Shown piece after piece: positions 23,678-35,337 of a stretch of 64,000 nucleotides of DNA (its first letter is position 1; every line of letters starts with the position of its first letter). The translations under genes and the position numbers were made by a program. The DNA is from Siphonodentalium dalli (lineage: Eukaryota > Mollusca > Scaphopoda > Gadilida > Siphonodentaliidae): NCBI GenBank assembly GCA_032622095.1, contig CP136069.1:170122394-170186393 (forward strand). The letters are read 5' to 3'. The notes beneath the pieces are model-generated. The model saw only the letters and a program-made list of their open reading frames with translations. It ran no database searches and was not told where the DNA came from.

Positions 23678-24410
23678 ATGGATGTTGATTTTGTTGCGTT
23701 CCATAGAGTATGGATGCAAGTTGGTCTGACATTTTGATGTGTGGTATACTCTTTGGAACGCAAGAAAATCAACAACCATTTCGTAAATGAAACAGTTTAG
23801 AACTCGCATGGAAGCCGGTTCGATTATACACTGTATTCATGCTCGAATACCAGAATATCCAAATAAACAGAGTGCGTCTATTTCCTAAATATAGTTGTCA
23901 TCGTGAAGTAATATCCCAGGAGCCGCTATTACTCTCAGGCCACCATTTTTGAAGCGTAATCTCCAACCCATCACCTATGTCATAGTAGGACACCACCGTG
24001 CTCTCTATCGAATATATCTTAAAAGGGTTCATGCTTTTATTCCGACGGTTTTTTATTTCGAAAGTATCTGTATAATTTTTTTAAGTTCGAAGATTCATTA
24101 TTCCGAAGAATATTTGTGATTCTTCGTATATGTACTTACGCTAATTCTGGAGTCATACATTTGTACCGATATACCAGTTTTTAGATGGGCACATTGTTAT
24201 CACATCCAGATGACCCAAAATAGGTCCATTGATAGACGGCATATATACTAATATACAGCGTCTATGTAAGTTTTAAAGACAAACCAACGCCATCGAAATT
24301 CATCAGCAGTTTTCAATTTTACGGACAAAAGTGATACAACCTCTCTTTATTTTACCATGTCAGGTAACAATGACTAACATGGAACGCTCTTAAATAATCC
24401 AAGCCGAAAA
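23678..24410. other. No recognisable feature
   Basis: Intergenic. It contains GGAACGCTCTTAAAT at about 24381, a one-base variant of the recurrent AACGCTCTTTA word. Confidence 0.5.
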
Positions 24411-24414
24411 AACC

Positions 24415-25968
24415 TTGTTTTCTTCCGAAGCGATATATTCTATGATCACAAGATGTTTATCGGAGACGCAAACTGGGTATATAATAAGTATTTTGTGTAG
24501 CATAATGTGTGAATATATATTATGGTGTAAAATAGAATATGTGGGCATAACGCAAATGATACTTGGAAATGTATATGTTCCTGGGGAAGTATCAAAATTT
24601 CAAAAAGATGATATGTTCGATGAAATGTGTTTTTCAGTGGCGGATAAGCTTGAGATTTGTAATAGAGTTGCCCTTCTTGGTGATTTTAATGGACGCACTT
24701 GGGCTAATTGTGATCATGGCCAAATCATGGAATTAAAGAATGAATTGGGGCTTGGTAAAGATGATTCATTTTTATTTGATGATTTTCGAAAAAGTGTTGA
24801 CAGAAAGAGTAACACACAGGGAAATAAGATACTTGGATTTTGTAAAGAATGTAAACTTGTGATTGGCAATGGTAGAATTGGGACAGATAGGCATGTCGGT
24901 CGAGTCACGTGCATGGGTCTTAGCGTAATTGATTATGTTCTTTTCTCTGTTACACTCTCACCTTTTATTGTAGATTTAAGTGTACTTGATTTTGATTCGG
25001 AATGTTCAGATGCTCATAGTCCAATACTCTTGAGACTGAGCTTGCATAACTTTGAACTCACAATGGAGAAACACACACCGAATACAAATAATTGCTATGA
25101 GAATAAAATTGGTAATTGGGATAATTCTAAAATTGGTATATTTGTGAACAGTATCGATATATCTGTGGTAAGCAATATGGAAAACGAAACTGAACGATTA
25201 CTCAATAGTGGAAATGTTAGCGGACATGAAGTAGATAATTTAAGTGCGGAGTTGAAAAGTCTTTATCACATGGCTGGGTATGAAACGTTTGGAATAGTGA
25301 GGAATAGATCCACACGAAAAAAGTCGCGGGGAATGCCATGGTATACGTACGACTGTCGCAAAGCTAGAACGGAATATCGAAAAGCGCGTAAAAACATGAA
25401 AAGGTACCCATGCAATCAAAATAAATCGAAACTGAAATATTGCAGAAAGATATACAAAATATTAACTAAAAGGAGCAGGTTGCGATACAATGAAAGTTTC
25501 AGGAAACGAATCATGTCGGCCAGAAAATACTCGGCACGGGACTTTTGGCGTCTTGTTAAAAGTTTAGGGCGAAAAGAGCGAGTTCTAGATTCACCAAGTG
25601 CAGACACTTTTACACAGTATTTCATTTCTGGAGAACATAAATCTGAACATGGCCACGCGGAAGCATGCCCTGAAATCCCTATGCGTGACATATCAGTCGA
25701 TAATACTCATTTAAATGCAGAAATAACAAAAGAGGAAATAGAGGCTGCGGCTAGAAATTTAAAAAATGGAAAAGCGGCTGGGTTTGACCTGGTTACAAAT
25801 GAATATATAAAGTCAACTATGCACATTTTTATAAACCTTTATGTCAAACTTTTTAATCTTGTTCTGAAAACGGGTATCGTGCCGAAAGAATGGACAATTG
25901 GTATCATAAGGCCAATATTCAAGCAAAAGGGTGATCATATATGGCCCCAAGCAATTATAGAAAAATAA
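24415..25968 (+). pseudogene. LINE ORF part 1: endonuclease and RT fingers
   Basis: 517 codons. Residues 89-92 are GDFN, 170-176 SVIDYVL and 198-203 SDAHSP; these are the central and C-terminal motifs of the exonuclease-endonuclease-phosphatase fold that nicks target DNA. The N-terminal catalytic motifs are missing. From about residue 434 the start of the reverse transcriptase appears (NLKNGKAAGFD, then VPKEWTIGIIRPIFKQKGD). The frame is lost at about 25930-25945, where the expected SNYR motif continues in another frame. The start given is simply the first Met after truncation. Confidence 0.85.
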
Positions 25969-26432
25969 CTCTGGTTAGCTGCATATCTAAACTTTTTACG
26001 AGTATTCTGAGTGATCGAATATCCATTTTCTTGACTGATAATGCTATGTTGAGCGAAGTTCAAGCAGGATTTAGAAAGGGTTACTCCACCACAGACCATT
26101 CTTACGCACTGTATAGTATTATCAAACTCATGAAACTTAGAAAAATGAAGCTATTTGTAGCATTTATGGATTTAGCTAAGGCATTTGATACTGTGCGGAG
26201 GAACGGTCTGTGGGGGAAACTCTTGTCACATCACATTGAAGGGAACATATTGAATGTAATCCGTAACATATACAACAATGCTAAGTCATGTGTTGCCGCT
26301 AACGGGGTATCATCAGATTTATTCAAAGGCCCAATTGGTGTGAGACAAGGTATTAATATATCGCCCCTCCTCTTTGCTCTATACCTGAATGATCTAGAAA
26401 ATTTCTTGAGTATGGGGGGGGGGGGGTTGTGA
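25941..26432 (+). pseudogene. LINE ORF part 2: RT palm, first half
   Basis: 163 codons in frame 3. It begins at the SNYR motif and holds GFRKGYSTTDH, FMDLAKAFDTVRR (first catalytic Asp) and GVRQGINISPLLFALYLND. It ends in a 12-14 base G run at about 26413-26426, where the reading frame changes. Such a run is prone both to biological slippage and to sequencing error, so this break may not be real. Confidence 0.85.
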
Positions 26433-26493
26433 CGGTGTTGATTTTTCTGGATTAACATGTTTAAGGGTTGATACACTCATCCATCTTTTTATA

Positions 26494-27630
26494 TTGTTAT
26501 ATGCGGATGACACTATACTGATGTCAACGAGCGCTAGAGGTTTACATAAAAGTCTCAGATTATTCCAGTTATATTGCGACCAATGGAAATTGGAAGTCAA
26601 TAGTGATAAGGGTAAGATTATGATTTTTGGGAGAAAACCGCATAAAACAACCATATTTAAACTCCACGAAGAGCCACTTGAAATTGTAAAGCAGTATCGG
26701 TATTTGGGAACATTATTTCACGTACGGGGTACTTTTGTAGTTGAGAGGAATCAGCGCTGTAGATCGGCGAAAAAAGCCATGTTCTCGTTGATTAACAAAG
26801 CCAGGACCTCACAAATAGATATTGGGAGTCTAGTAGAAATGTATGAGAAAGCCATAGTGCCTATTCTTCTTTATGGCTCGGAAATATGGGGATTTGAAAA
26901 TATTGAGGGAATATGTAAGTTAGAACGTTGGTTTTTGAAATTTATTTGTCATTTAAAAAAGACAACAGCAAATGTTTTTGTTTATGGGGAGTTAGGTGTA
27001 TACCCTATTGATTTAAAAATAAAACTAAGGTGTCTTGGCTATTGGGGAAGACTGATTGTGGGAAATCGTTGTAAACTAGCATATAAACTGTATTGTATGA
27101 TGTATGATCTTCATGGTTCTAACCAAATCGAATGCCCTTGGATTGACTATGTGAAAACGACGCTATTTGAACTTGGCATGATCGAAATCTGGACGTATCA
27201 ACATTTACAAAACACTAATTGGTTTTACGAAGCGTGTAAGAGGAAGATATATGACCTTTATATACAGCAATGGATGGGAAATATACGATCCTCTACTAAA
27301 TATATTTTCTACAATCAGATCAGGTGCGATTTTATTAGACCTAAATACTTGTCACCTCCATGTATCAGCAGTGTAACAATATTGATGAAATTCAGAACCA
27401 GAAACCATAAGTTAGCGATAGAAACCGGATCGTGGAATAACATAAGTCACTCTCAGCGAGTATGTTCCCTATGTGAGCAAGGTATTGGTGATGAATACCA
27501 TTTTGTTCTCACATGCGAAATTCTTAAAGGAATTAGTCTGTCAAAAAAATATTTTTGTTATCGTCATAATACTAATAATATATGTCTAACAGACCCATTT
27601 CGCCAAGAAAATTCAAAATCGAGCAGATAG
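26494..27630 (+). pseudogene. LINE ORF part 3: RT catalytic motif and C-terminus
   Basis: 378 codons in frame 1. LYADDTILMS at the start supplies the catalytic Asp pair, followed by the thumb region (NSDKGKIMIFG, YRYLGTLF, LLYGSEIWG). Near the C-terminus is a Cys/His motif, CSLC then DEYHFVLTC, typical of many animal LINEs. The true polypeptide would run on from the previous part; the Met at 26494 is internal. Confidence 0.85.
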
Positions 27631-27655
27631 TATTTTTATTATTATGATATTAAAA

Positions 27656-27944
27656 AAATCGCGGAAATATCCGAAGTCAGTCACGTGAGTGCGATCACAT
27701 GACCACAACGCGGTCACATGACCGATCATCTGCATCGACGCTTACCGATGACAGCGGTGGGTGGAGCTTGAAATAATTCCGCCAATCGCGTAACGAGTTG
27801 ATAAATTACGCTGGTTAATTACCTAAGCCTTTACGATAAATAGCGATTACGGAATAAAACTGTTTGAATGTGCTGAATTATGAACTGGATTTGCTAGAAT
27901 GTTGGATTATATAACGAATAATGATGGCTAAAATGCACTTTGAG
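27656..27944. promoter_or_regulatory. Cluster of three TCACRTGA E-box sites
   Basis: GTCACGTGAG at 27680-27689, ATCACATGACC at 27694-27704 and GTCACATGACC at 27713-27723 lie within 44 bp. TCACRTGAC is the type of E-box bound by MiT/TFE and USF bHLH-zip factors. No promoter or gene start is evident nearby, so function is unproven. Confidence 0.4.
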
Positions 27945-28250
27945 GCGATAAAAGTTGTTTGAAATGAGATTAATTTATTTATGCAGAAATGTAATGAGAG
28001 AGCGGAATATCGTGCGAAACAAATTTAACTGTTTCTGAAAGAATACAAGTTAGGCCATATGCCGGTACTTCATTCTACTTTTTTTTCTTCTTCCGATAAA
28101 ATGCAACTCCCTGTAGAAGGCTTCTGTAGGAATATTATCGCATTTAAAAGTTGTGTGAAATGAGATTAATTTATGCAGAAATACAATGAGCGAGCGGAAT
28201 TTCGTGCGAAACTAATTGAACTGTTTCTGAAAGAATACAAGTTGGGCCAT
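27945..28250. repeat. 196-bp tandem duplication
   Basis: GAAATGAGATTAATTTAT starts copies at 27961 and 28157. Both carry GCGAGCGGAAT-type and GTTTCTGAAAGAATACAAGT blocks, the second copy having small deletions. Confidence 0.8.
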
Positions 28251-28745
28251 ATAGCTTCTTCTTCGTTGTATGGTACCAATTTCGGAGGATAGTTTACACA
28301 CTAGTGTCATCCCGTTGTGCGCTATATGCGTACAATTTTAAATACAAATGGGGTGTGATTAAATGGTGGTGGTTATTGTACTAGTTATACATATATCATG
28401 ATGGCTTATATTCGTCATAATAATGTTCCTGTCTGTTTCTTCACACGAAACATTCTGTGTGGAGAAGTGCACGACTGTGAACAGCTTGCTAAAATCCTTC
28501 CAGTCAAGATCGATAAGTGAGTAAACAAAATAATTCACTCGAATACACAACAGACTGTTGAAACTACAAAAATTATTAGTTAGGCTGCAGTTTGGCATAA
28601 TGACATTTTTTTTAATTGAAGGCTAGCCTGGCATTGTTTTTCAGTTTGTGTTTGTTGTTCGTTTTATTTTACGTTTTGATGGCACATATTGACTTTCTAG
28701 AGAGGATTTTTTTGAATTGTTAGCATAGCAAAACTCCAATGATTG
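28251..28745. other. No recognisable feature
   Basis: Intergenic, AT-rich, nothing supported. Confidence 0.5.
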
Positions 28746-28750
28746 CCTCT

Positions 28751-28930
28751 AATAAAGAGCGTCCATGTTTTCGTCGCGGTGTAGACAATAAAGAGCGTTC
28801 TCAATTATGAACGTACTTTATTTCGATATGTCATGGGTGATTTTGTATGTGGTATTGTGACAATTAAATATAAAGAGCGTCCATGCTTCCGTCTCCCAAA
28901 AGCGGTAGACATAAAGAGCGTTCTAAATTA
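28751..28930. repeat. Two tandem pairs of TAAAGAGCG words
   Basis: TAAAGAGCG occurs at about 28753, 28789, 28871 and 28912, giving pairs spaced 36 and 41 bp. The pair itself is repeated after about 118 bp: ATAAAGAGCGTCCATG, then CGGTGTAGAC or GCGGTAGAC, then ATAAAGAGCGTTCT. It is not embedded in the TTAA-MITE family that also carries this word. Confidence 0.8.
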
Positions 28931-30119
28931 CGCACTGTGTTGTCTTTTTGGAGGTACTAAATAATGGATCGCTAGCCCGCCCACAACTGAACACACTACA
29001 TCTACTAGGCATCTTGGAATATGTGGCGATGACAGATACTCGGGTTATTTATATCGAAAGTAAAACAACAAACAAACACAAAACAAAAGCGCCTATTATT
29101 CAGCCCAGTGTTTATATAAATTTGGGCGCTTCTTATATAAGTATGACCAGAGAGATAATGTTCTTTCTATTCACTTTGTGGCATTTTAGAGTGCAAACAA
29201 GTTCGCGAATGACACTGATGAATAGTCGCTGAGTGATTACAAATCACCGAGTGAATACGCGAGACAATCAAAGCACTAATTACTGCCATCTATTCACCAA
29301 AACAGACACGTGCCGGCATGTTATTAATGGCTACAAAAACAACAACCATTCTAGGCGCTATTAATTACTGTATTCACAGAGTTATTGTCTTCTATTCCAG
29401 ATAAACGGCCAAAGCGTAACGTAATCTGTACACCACACGCGCACATACGACTCCGCATTTTAGTATCGGCTGACTTACGATTACGTCATCGTAGTCTGCA
29501 TAATAAACTCCGGCTCCGAATCTGTGTTTTTAATTTGCTCCCCACAAGTACGTCACTCGTAGTTTAGTCACGGAAATCTCCGAATACCGGTGGTGGTATT
29601 ATTTATTTGTTTTACGGGTTATTTATTATGCGATCGGAATGGGACTTGGATCATTTTAATCACAACAGGGAGGGCTTTCAGATTGCGTTTTGTAGTTTCT
29701 AGACCGAATAAATCCTTTAAAGAACTAAGAGAAAAATATATTGATAGATATTTCTATAACGACCCTACCAAAGTTGATTAAGTTATACACACGACGAAGA
29801 AACGGTAAATAATCTCGCGACATTTATTAAGAAAGGGACGGCGAAATTGTAACCACCTCAAACATTGATAATCTATAAATATTCAATGACCGGGAGTGCA
29901 TCAGTGGGTGGCCATAGTAAGCTGAATATATACATGTATATATGATATTACATTCAATTACGTATTATTGCATTTATGTATTGTTACTTTCATTATACAT
30001 GTGTGTCAATATATATATATATATTATGCCACTCACTTGATTATGTATGTCATGTATACTCTCTTATCACAAATGTGAAGAGAGAGATATAGTTAATGAT
30101 TAAAACCTGATTAAACTTG
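28931..30119. other. Intergenic, no gene; AT microsatellite
   Basis: A short (AT)n run is at about 30009-30023. Open frames of 60-94 codons lack recognisable domains. Confidence 0.5.
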
Positions 30120-30154
30120 GAACTATTTTGAGCAGCAGAATGGAACGAAAGCGA

Positions 30155-30975
30155 TACATTGCTATACCGGAACGAAACACCGAAGTTACTTTAACTATTT
30201 TGAGCTTTAGTCACGCCCAATATAATAAAATAATATCTAAGTATCTCCTGTTCGTCATAAAAACAAAAATTTAATGTTTGTAATTAAAGATATTCATAAC
30301 TCTCATACAGCCTGGATATACATTCAGGTTATCGCAAATTCGGTCGACGTTGCTCGTCGGGTTTCGTTGAAATCGACATGATGACATTTTATGAATGAAA
30401 TGAACATGATGAAATCGACAAGCTTCTTCGTATAGTACACATCTCAATCGGATTGCGCAAACAGCGTCAATAATATAATGGTTAATTTCAGTAAAATACT
30501 CCCATCTAGACAACAACCAACAGTCTTGACCTTTGAATACTTTCAGTTTGATGTTGGTAGTTTATATTCTATAATAATTTGTTCAAAAGGAATGGCTTTT
30601 AAAAGTTTTTTATTTAGGTTTTAAGTCTGAGTCGGTGAGCTCGTAGTCTGTTTGCATTATGAATCTCTGATTTCTCACATGCCTTGATGTATGATATGAT
30701 TGACCTAATTTATACACGAAATTGCCATAGAACCCACTCTGTCGATGAACCCGTGTGCATGTCTGGAGTGTAATATATCATAATCACATCACCATATAAG
30801 GCCTAAGATAATAGATACAATGCTATACCGGAACTAAACACCGAAATTACTTTAACTATTTTGAGCTTTAGTCACGCCCAATATAATCAAATAATATCTA
30901 CGTATCTCCTGTTCGTAATAAAAAAAATGTAATGATTGTAATTAATGATATTCATAACTCTCACACAGCGTGGAG
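30155..30975. repeat. 160-bp direct repeat upstream of the fucosyltransferase
   Basis: The segment from TGCTATACCGG through TTTGAGCTTTAGTCACGCCC and TATCTCCTGTTCGT to GATATTCATAACTCTCA is present at about 30159-30313 and again at about 30820-30973. The sequence between them is the copy of 575-1315. Confidence 0.85.
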
Positions 30976-31277
30976 ACTACCAAAATTAGTAAGACAAGGA
31001 CAAATATTAACCGATGAGAATAAGTACCTGCTTATGCCCCGACAATCGTAAGGCCAGGAGAAGTTGATATTCAGCAATCTGGAACATACATGTACAATGA
31101 CACATGTGTGAATTCTGACAGATATGAACCAACTGACTGACAAATTGTTAACACAAAAACAATTTACTACGAATTATTTAGATCCCGGTACGTGTGTGAG
31201 ACGTCGAATCGATATGCGATATGCGTATCATAAATGCGTTTCGTTAATATTCATAATTTGTTATCATCGTATACTAT

Positions 31278-32417
31278 ATGCAAACAGTTTATTTATTTAT
31301 AAAGTATTTAACGCGACTACATTTTCCTTATAGATGGCAGAGAAAACATAACCGAATACTACTTTTCGGGTCAGCATTTGTCATTGGAACAGTTATTGTG
31401 ATATTCAAGGCTTTGAGAACACGATCGATATTAATTGTGGACTTGAACGGTTACAACTTCGAATCTATAGGAGATTACAAGATCGATAACTGCATTGTGA
31501 CTAGAAACCGAAGTTTAATTCGGACAGCGGACGCCATCGCATTCACTATCAGCAGAATTCATAGCATGGAAGCGTTTGAGATACCAAGACAGAGGAACCA
31601 AAGATGGGTGGCCATACTGGATGAGAGTAACTTTCATTCATTCCAAAGGACAGTGAAAAAAAATTACTTCGACGTCGCATCAGCATTCAATCTCACAATG
31701 TCATACCGCTCAATTTCGGATGTATACATTCCATATGGAAGAACGTTTCGGAGGGTCCAGCCTCTCCAAGCCGTGGCTGATTACTTCAGTAAAAAGACAG
31801 GTTTAGTCGCAGCCGTTTTATCGAACTGCAATCGTACGACGAACAAGCGAATGGACTATATATATGAGCTCAATAAAGTTATAAACATAACGATGTTCGG
31901 GAAGTGTTCGAAGCTGCGGAAAACGTGCCCCGGTTACGATCATTCTAGAGGAACCACCAAGGGCGGGTGTCCGGAAGTAAGACACTTTCTATTTCACCTA
32001 GCATTCGAAAATAGTAACTGTGCGGAATACATTACAGAGAAGCCATTTATACACGCCCTGTCACAAGGCGTCGTTCCCGTTGTCATGGGAGCGCGAAAAC
32101 TGGATTACGTCAAACTTTTACCTCCGCAATCATTCATATTCGCGAGGGATTTCAAAAATCCTCGTGACCTGGCGACGTATTTATTATTGCTATCGCAGAG
32201 CCCTTCATCGTACGCGCGATATCATCACTGGAGACTGACTCATGGCATCTCATACCGACTTCAGTATTATGATAATTCTATATGGAAACCACTCTGTGAT
32301 AGACTCAACGATCTAGGTGATAAGACAAAGTCATATACAAATATATTCTATTGGTGGAGTCCCACACGACAGTGTATGTTTCCTAAGTTTAGCAGGAGGT
32401 CTAAGTTCTACGATTAA
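31278..32417 (+). CDS. Alpha-1,3-fucosyltransferase (GT10 family)
   Basis: A 379-residue Golgi-type enzyme expected to transfer fucose from GDP-fucose to GlcNAc in N-glycans or related glycans. Residues 27-45 form one hydrophobic type II anchor. The GT10 N-domain shows FNLTMSYR (137-144) and SDVYIPYG (147-154). The catalytic/donor half shows AAVLSNCN (178-185), FGKC (207-210), FENSNCAEYITEK (243-255) and VPVVMG (266-271). Four N-glycosylation sequons are visible (77, 138, 185, 203). Length is normal and the frame is unbroken. The start is uncertain: TTTTCCTTATAG at about 31322-31333 is a good 3' splice site, so an upstream exon could replace the first 18 residues. AATAAA is near 32771. The exact acceptor specificity cannot be told from sequence. 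Confidence 0.92.
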   Translation: MQTVYLFIKYLTRLHFPYRWQRKHNRILLFGSAFVIGTVIVIFKALRTRSILIVDLNGYNFESIGDYKIDNCIVTRNRSLIRTADAIAFTISRIHSMEAFEIPRQRNQRWVAILDESNFHSFQRTVKKNYFDVASAFNLTMSYRSISDVYIPYGRTFRRVQPLQAVADYFSKKTGLVAAVLSNCNRTTNKRMDYIYELNKVINITMFGKCSKLRKTCPGYDHSRGTTKGGCPEVRHFLFHLAFENSNCAEYITEKPFIHALSQGVVPVVMGARKLDYVKLLPPQSFIFARDFKNPRDLATYLLLLSQSPSSYARYHHWRLTHGISYRLQYYDNSIWKPLCDRLNDLGDKTKSYTNIFYWWSPTRQCMFPKFSRRSKFYD

Positions 32418-33555
32418 TTATGACACGAATTGCAGCTTCATTTTTCTATGTCCACGACAAGATTTAAACAATTATACATATACGTACCATTGCTGGCCAA
32501 TAAGCCATACGCCAGTGTATCCTGCTTGTTTGTGTATACTTAGAGTTTAACGTCGTTTTGGTAGCAAAGCAACATCAGGACTGACTAAATAATAAGGGAA
32601 GCAACTGTATACAGATAAAACCGAATTTGACTGAATCGGATCAAAATATATACATCAAAGAACAAAACCCAACGATCAGAGCGAGCGGTCAAAACCGCTA
32701 AGAGACTGGCTAATTTCCAGCTTATGTTGTGCCATGAATGCAATTTTCAACCTTTGAGTTTGAAACATTTAATAAACATGCGTATAAGCGGATATCGTGC
32801 GAACTCACCTCATTTTGCTACCATATATCCGTTACATATATTCCAAAATATTGTTTTTGGATAAAAATTGCATGATTTTGGAGAAATCTTGTTTTTGGCC
32901 TCCGGATACCAACCCACCCGCGGGACATTGTTTTCTTAACCGTATTCCCCTCCCCCGTCCCAAATTGTAATTGCGTGTGTTCTCTCGTATAGTCACCGTG
33001 GAAATGCCACTCTGAAACTTATTTTACATGCTGCAAGCGGAATATATATCATCAGATTAGAGAGATTAAGCTTGTAGCAATTGAAGTTTAACACACTTGT
33101 AGTAATCGGTTGAGCTATAGCGGGCTCTATAGTCGACGGGTCAAAGACTCCATGACCATAGTCGATCCTATTATAGCTCACTCTGACCTCTCCCCCAAGC
33201 AGAATATGATTGAACATTAGTACTTCCGAAAACGGCAGTTCAATCCACACAAGCTACAAGTCACAAGCTACACACGGAACTTCCGTACTGATTCCAGTAA
33301 TTACCCTTCCCGTGATCGTACATGGCATATTCTGCAATATATACTACACGTTTTATACTACGCTATAAGACTATGTAGAAGCTGCATTCGTGTGCCACCA
33401 AGTCTATATTCTGCACATATGTAACTCCCAGTATTTGACCACGGTCTATCATGGTATATGTACACAAATACAGATACACAAACTTTATATAAGCGAAAAA
33501 CCGAACGCATTAAAGCAATTATCCAGCTATTTTCAACCGATCGATGACGCATGAA
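32418..33555. other. Downstream of the fucosyltransferase; no further gene
   Basis: Presumed 3' UTR, then intergenic sequence. No second coding region recognised. Confidence 0.5.
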
Positions 33556-33558
33556 TCA

Positions 33559-33620
33559 GGAAAACGCTCTTTATCCACATCAAATCAAGAATATAATAAG
33601 ACGGAACGCTCTTTAATGTT
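33559..33620. repeat. Paired AACGCTCTTTA words
   Basis: AAAACGCTCTTTAT at about 33561 and GGAACGCTCTTTAATG at about 33603 are 44 bp apart. The spacing and the GGAAC lead-in match the TTAA-MITE pairs, but no MITE ends are visible around them. Confidence 0.8.
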
Positions 33621-33663
33621 CCGTGCTGTGCTATTTCTGTATTTTCTGGCTTGAATAGGTCTT

Positions 33664-33702
33664 TCCGTGACATACTTAGTAACATATTAAGTATGTCACG
33701 TG
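33664..33702. repeat. Small hairpin
   Basis: CGTGACATACTTA pairs with TAAGTATGTCACG across a short loop. Confidence 0.75.
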
Positions 33703-33934
33703 TTTATGCAAATGTTTTCACCTTAGGACCCGGACAGATATTTGCAAGAAGGGCAAGTGCGTTCTCTATACCCACGGTTACCCATAGTTACATCATGTGT
33801 TCCATGGCAAGAACAACACATAATACACGCACATTTGTTTTTACGTACTGAAGCTGCACTTAGCTGGGCTGCACGGTTTCAGACTTGAGCTTGAACATTT
33901 TATCATTCGTGGAACTGTATTTGGTGCTATTTAC

Positions 33935-34240
33935 GTACGCAATCAACGTATTTCTTGTTGCAGTTATGTGCTTATAAAATTGTAAGTGGACGAATTACAT
34001 ACTGTGTATATTCGCGAAGCGAATTACATACTGTGTATATTCGCGAAGCATGTTATTCTTCCACTTACAATTTTATAAGCCCATAATGCAACAAAAATAC
34101 GTCGATTGCTTAGAATTACGCCCCCGGCACATTAATTTCAACAAATTAGAAGAATTATCGCAAATCCATCTGATGTAAAAAAAAATATTCACAATTAACG
34201 TTATTCGAGTATCCAGTTCGAACGATTGGATGAAATTTTA
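33935..34240. mobile_element. Inverted-repeat element with 29-bp internal duplication
   Basis: Arms GCTTATAAAATTGTAAGTGG and CCACTTACAATTTTATAAGC (33970-33989 and about 34061-34080) enclose two direct copies of a 29-bp unit starting CGAATTACATACTGTGTATA at 33991 and 34020. Outer blocks (CAATCAACGTATTT and inverse AAATACGTCGATTG) extend the inverted repeat. It is related to 15859-16171 in the opposite orientation. Confidence 0.75.
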
Positions 34241-35337
34241 TTGGCCAATTTTGCCAACGAACAAAATGCGGGATAAAAGGAGTTCAAGCCCGCTCAAGTC
34301 ACTGTCGACTTCAATGTAAACAAAATGAAACTGATGCGGAGGAACAACTAACAATTATGTCATTAAAACTCGCTTTTCGAATTGGAAAATACAAATAAGA
34401 TGCTATATTAATTTGACGTGAATTGTGGGGATGTTTATGACGATTTGAGTGGATTTACCATTTGCACACTTAGTGTCTCCATCGACCGTACCGTTTATTG
34501 ATGTCTTTGTAGCATTCACGTATAATTTTAGAAATGTAAGAGTATAGGATTTTCTTTCAATTCATGTGGTACAGATAATTAAAATCCAATCACAAGTCGT
34601 TACTGCGTCAGCAGTAACTGTTGATATATGGTTACGCGAGTGGTTTTAATGGTTGATCGTTATCCATGTACAACCACTTGAAAGACATTCATTGCATAAT
34701 TCGCTTGGCCGTGTTAAATTCTTAAGAACTCGTGGACCTACCGCTTTCGCGCATGGCGAATTGTAGTTAACAACTTGCATTGTAAAGTGAATATTAAGTC
34801 AGCGATATTGAATTCTTTGATTTATCTGATCTCCATTAAAACTTATTTTTTTCAAAGAGCCAGTGACTTTAAGTTCGAAGGTCACGCTTAAATGGCCAAT
34901 CCGCGGTGGGAGAGTACCAGGCACGTCGCTGAGTTTTTTTTTAAATTGTCAGTTAAAAGAAATACCGTGGCTGTGTACAGCACCATTCAGAACGTGTGGT
35001 ATATTGAGGCGCACATTTGTTGCGATAATGAGCGCAATTAAGATATCGATACATGGATATTAAGCGCGCATTATTGGGAGCGAAAAATATTTAATGATGT
35101 GAAATTTATATTTGCCAAATATTGCACTAATATACGTGTATACATAGAGAGAGATATGTTTATTCCTCCAAATATGGAGACCATTATGGTACAATATATA
35201 TATATATACAAAAGTTACATGAAGACATATATACACATGCAATATAATTTAACTTGAGAAATTCATTGTGGGAATGATATACTGCAAGACAAGATTTTTA
35301 AGACAAATATATAGTGAAGTATCCGATATCATAAAAC
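34241..35337. other. No recognisable feature
   Basis: Intergenic; a short (AT)n run near 35195. May include the 3' untranslated part of the LINE on the minus strand. Confidence 0.45.

Larger units (their letters stand above)
24411..27655 (+). mobile_element. LINE (non-LTR retrotransposon), 5'-truncated
   Basis: Endonuclease, reverse transcriptase and a C-terminal Cys/His motif are found in order on one strand, split only by two frameshifts. The 5' end lies inside the endonuclease domain, as expected of incomplete target-primed reverse transcription. The 3' side ends in TATTAAAAAAATC soon after the stop. The clade cannot be fixed by eye; an endonuclease plus C-terminal zinc-like motif excludes the older site-specific groups. 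Confidence 0.9.
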
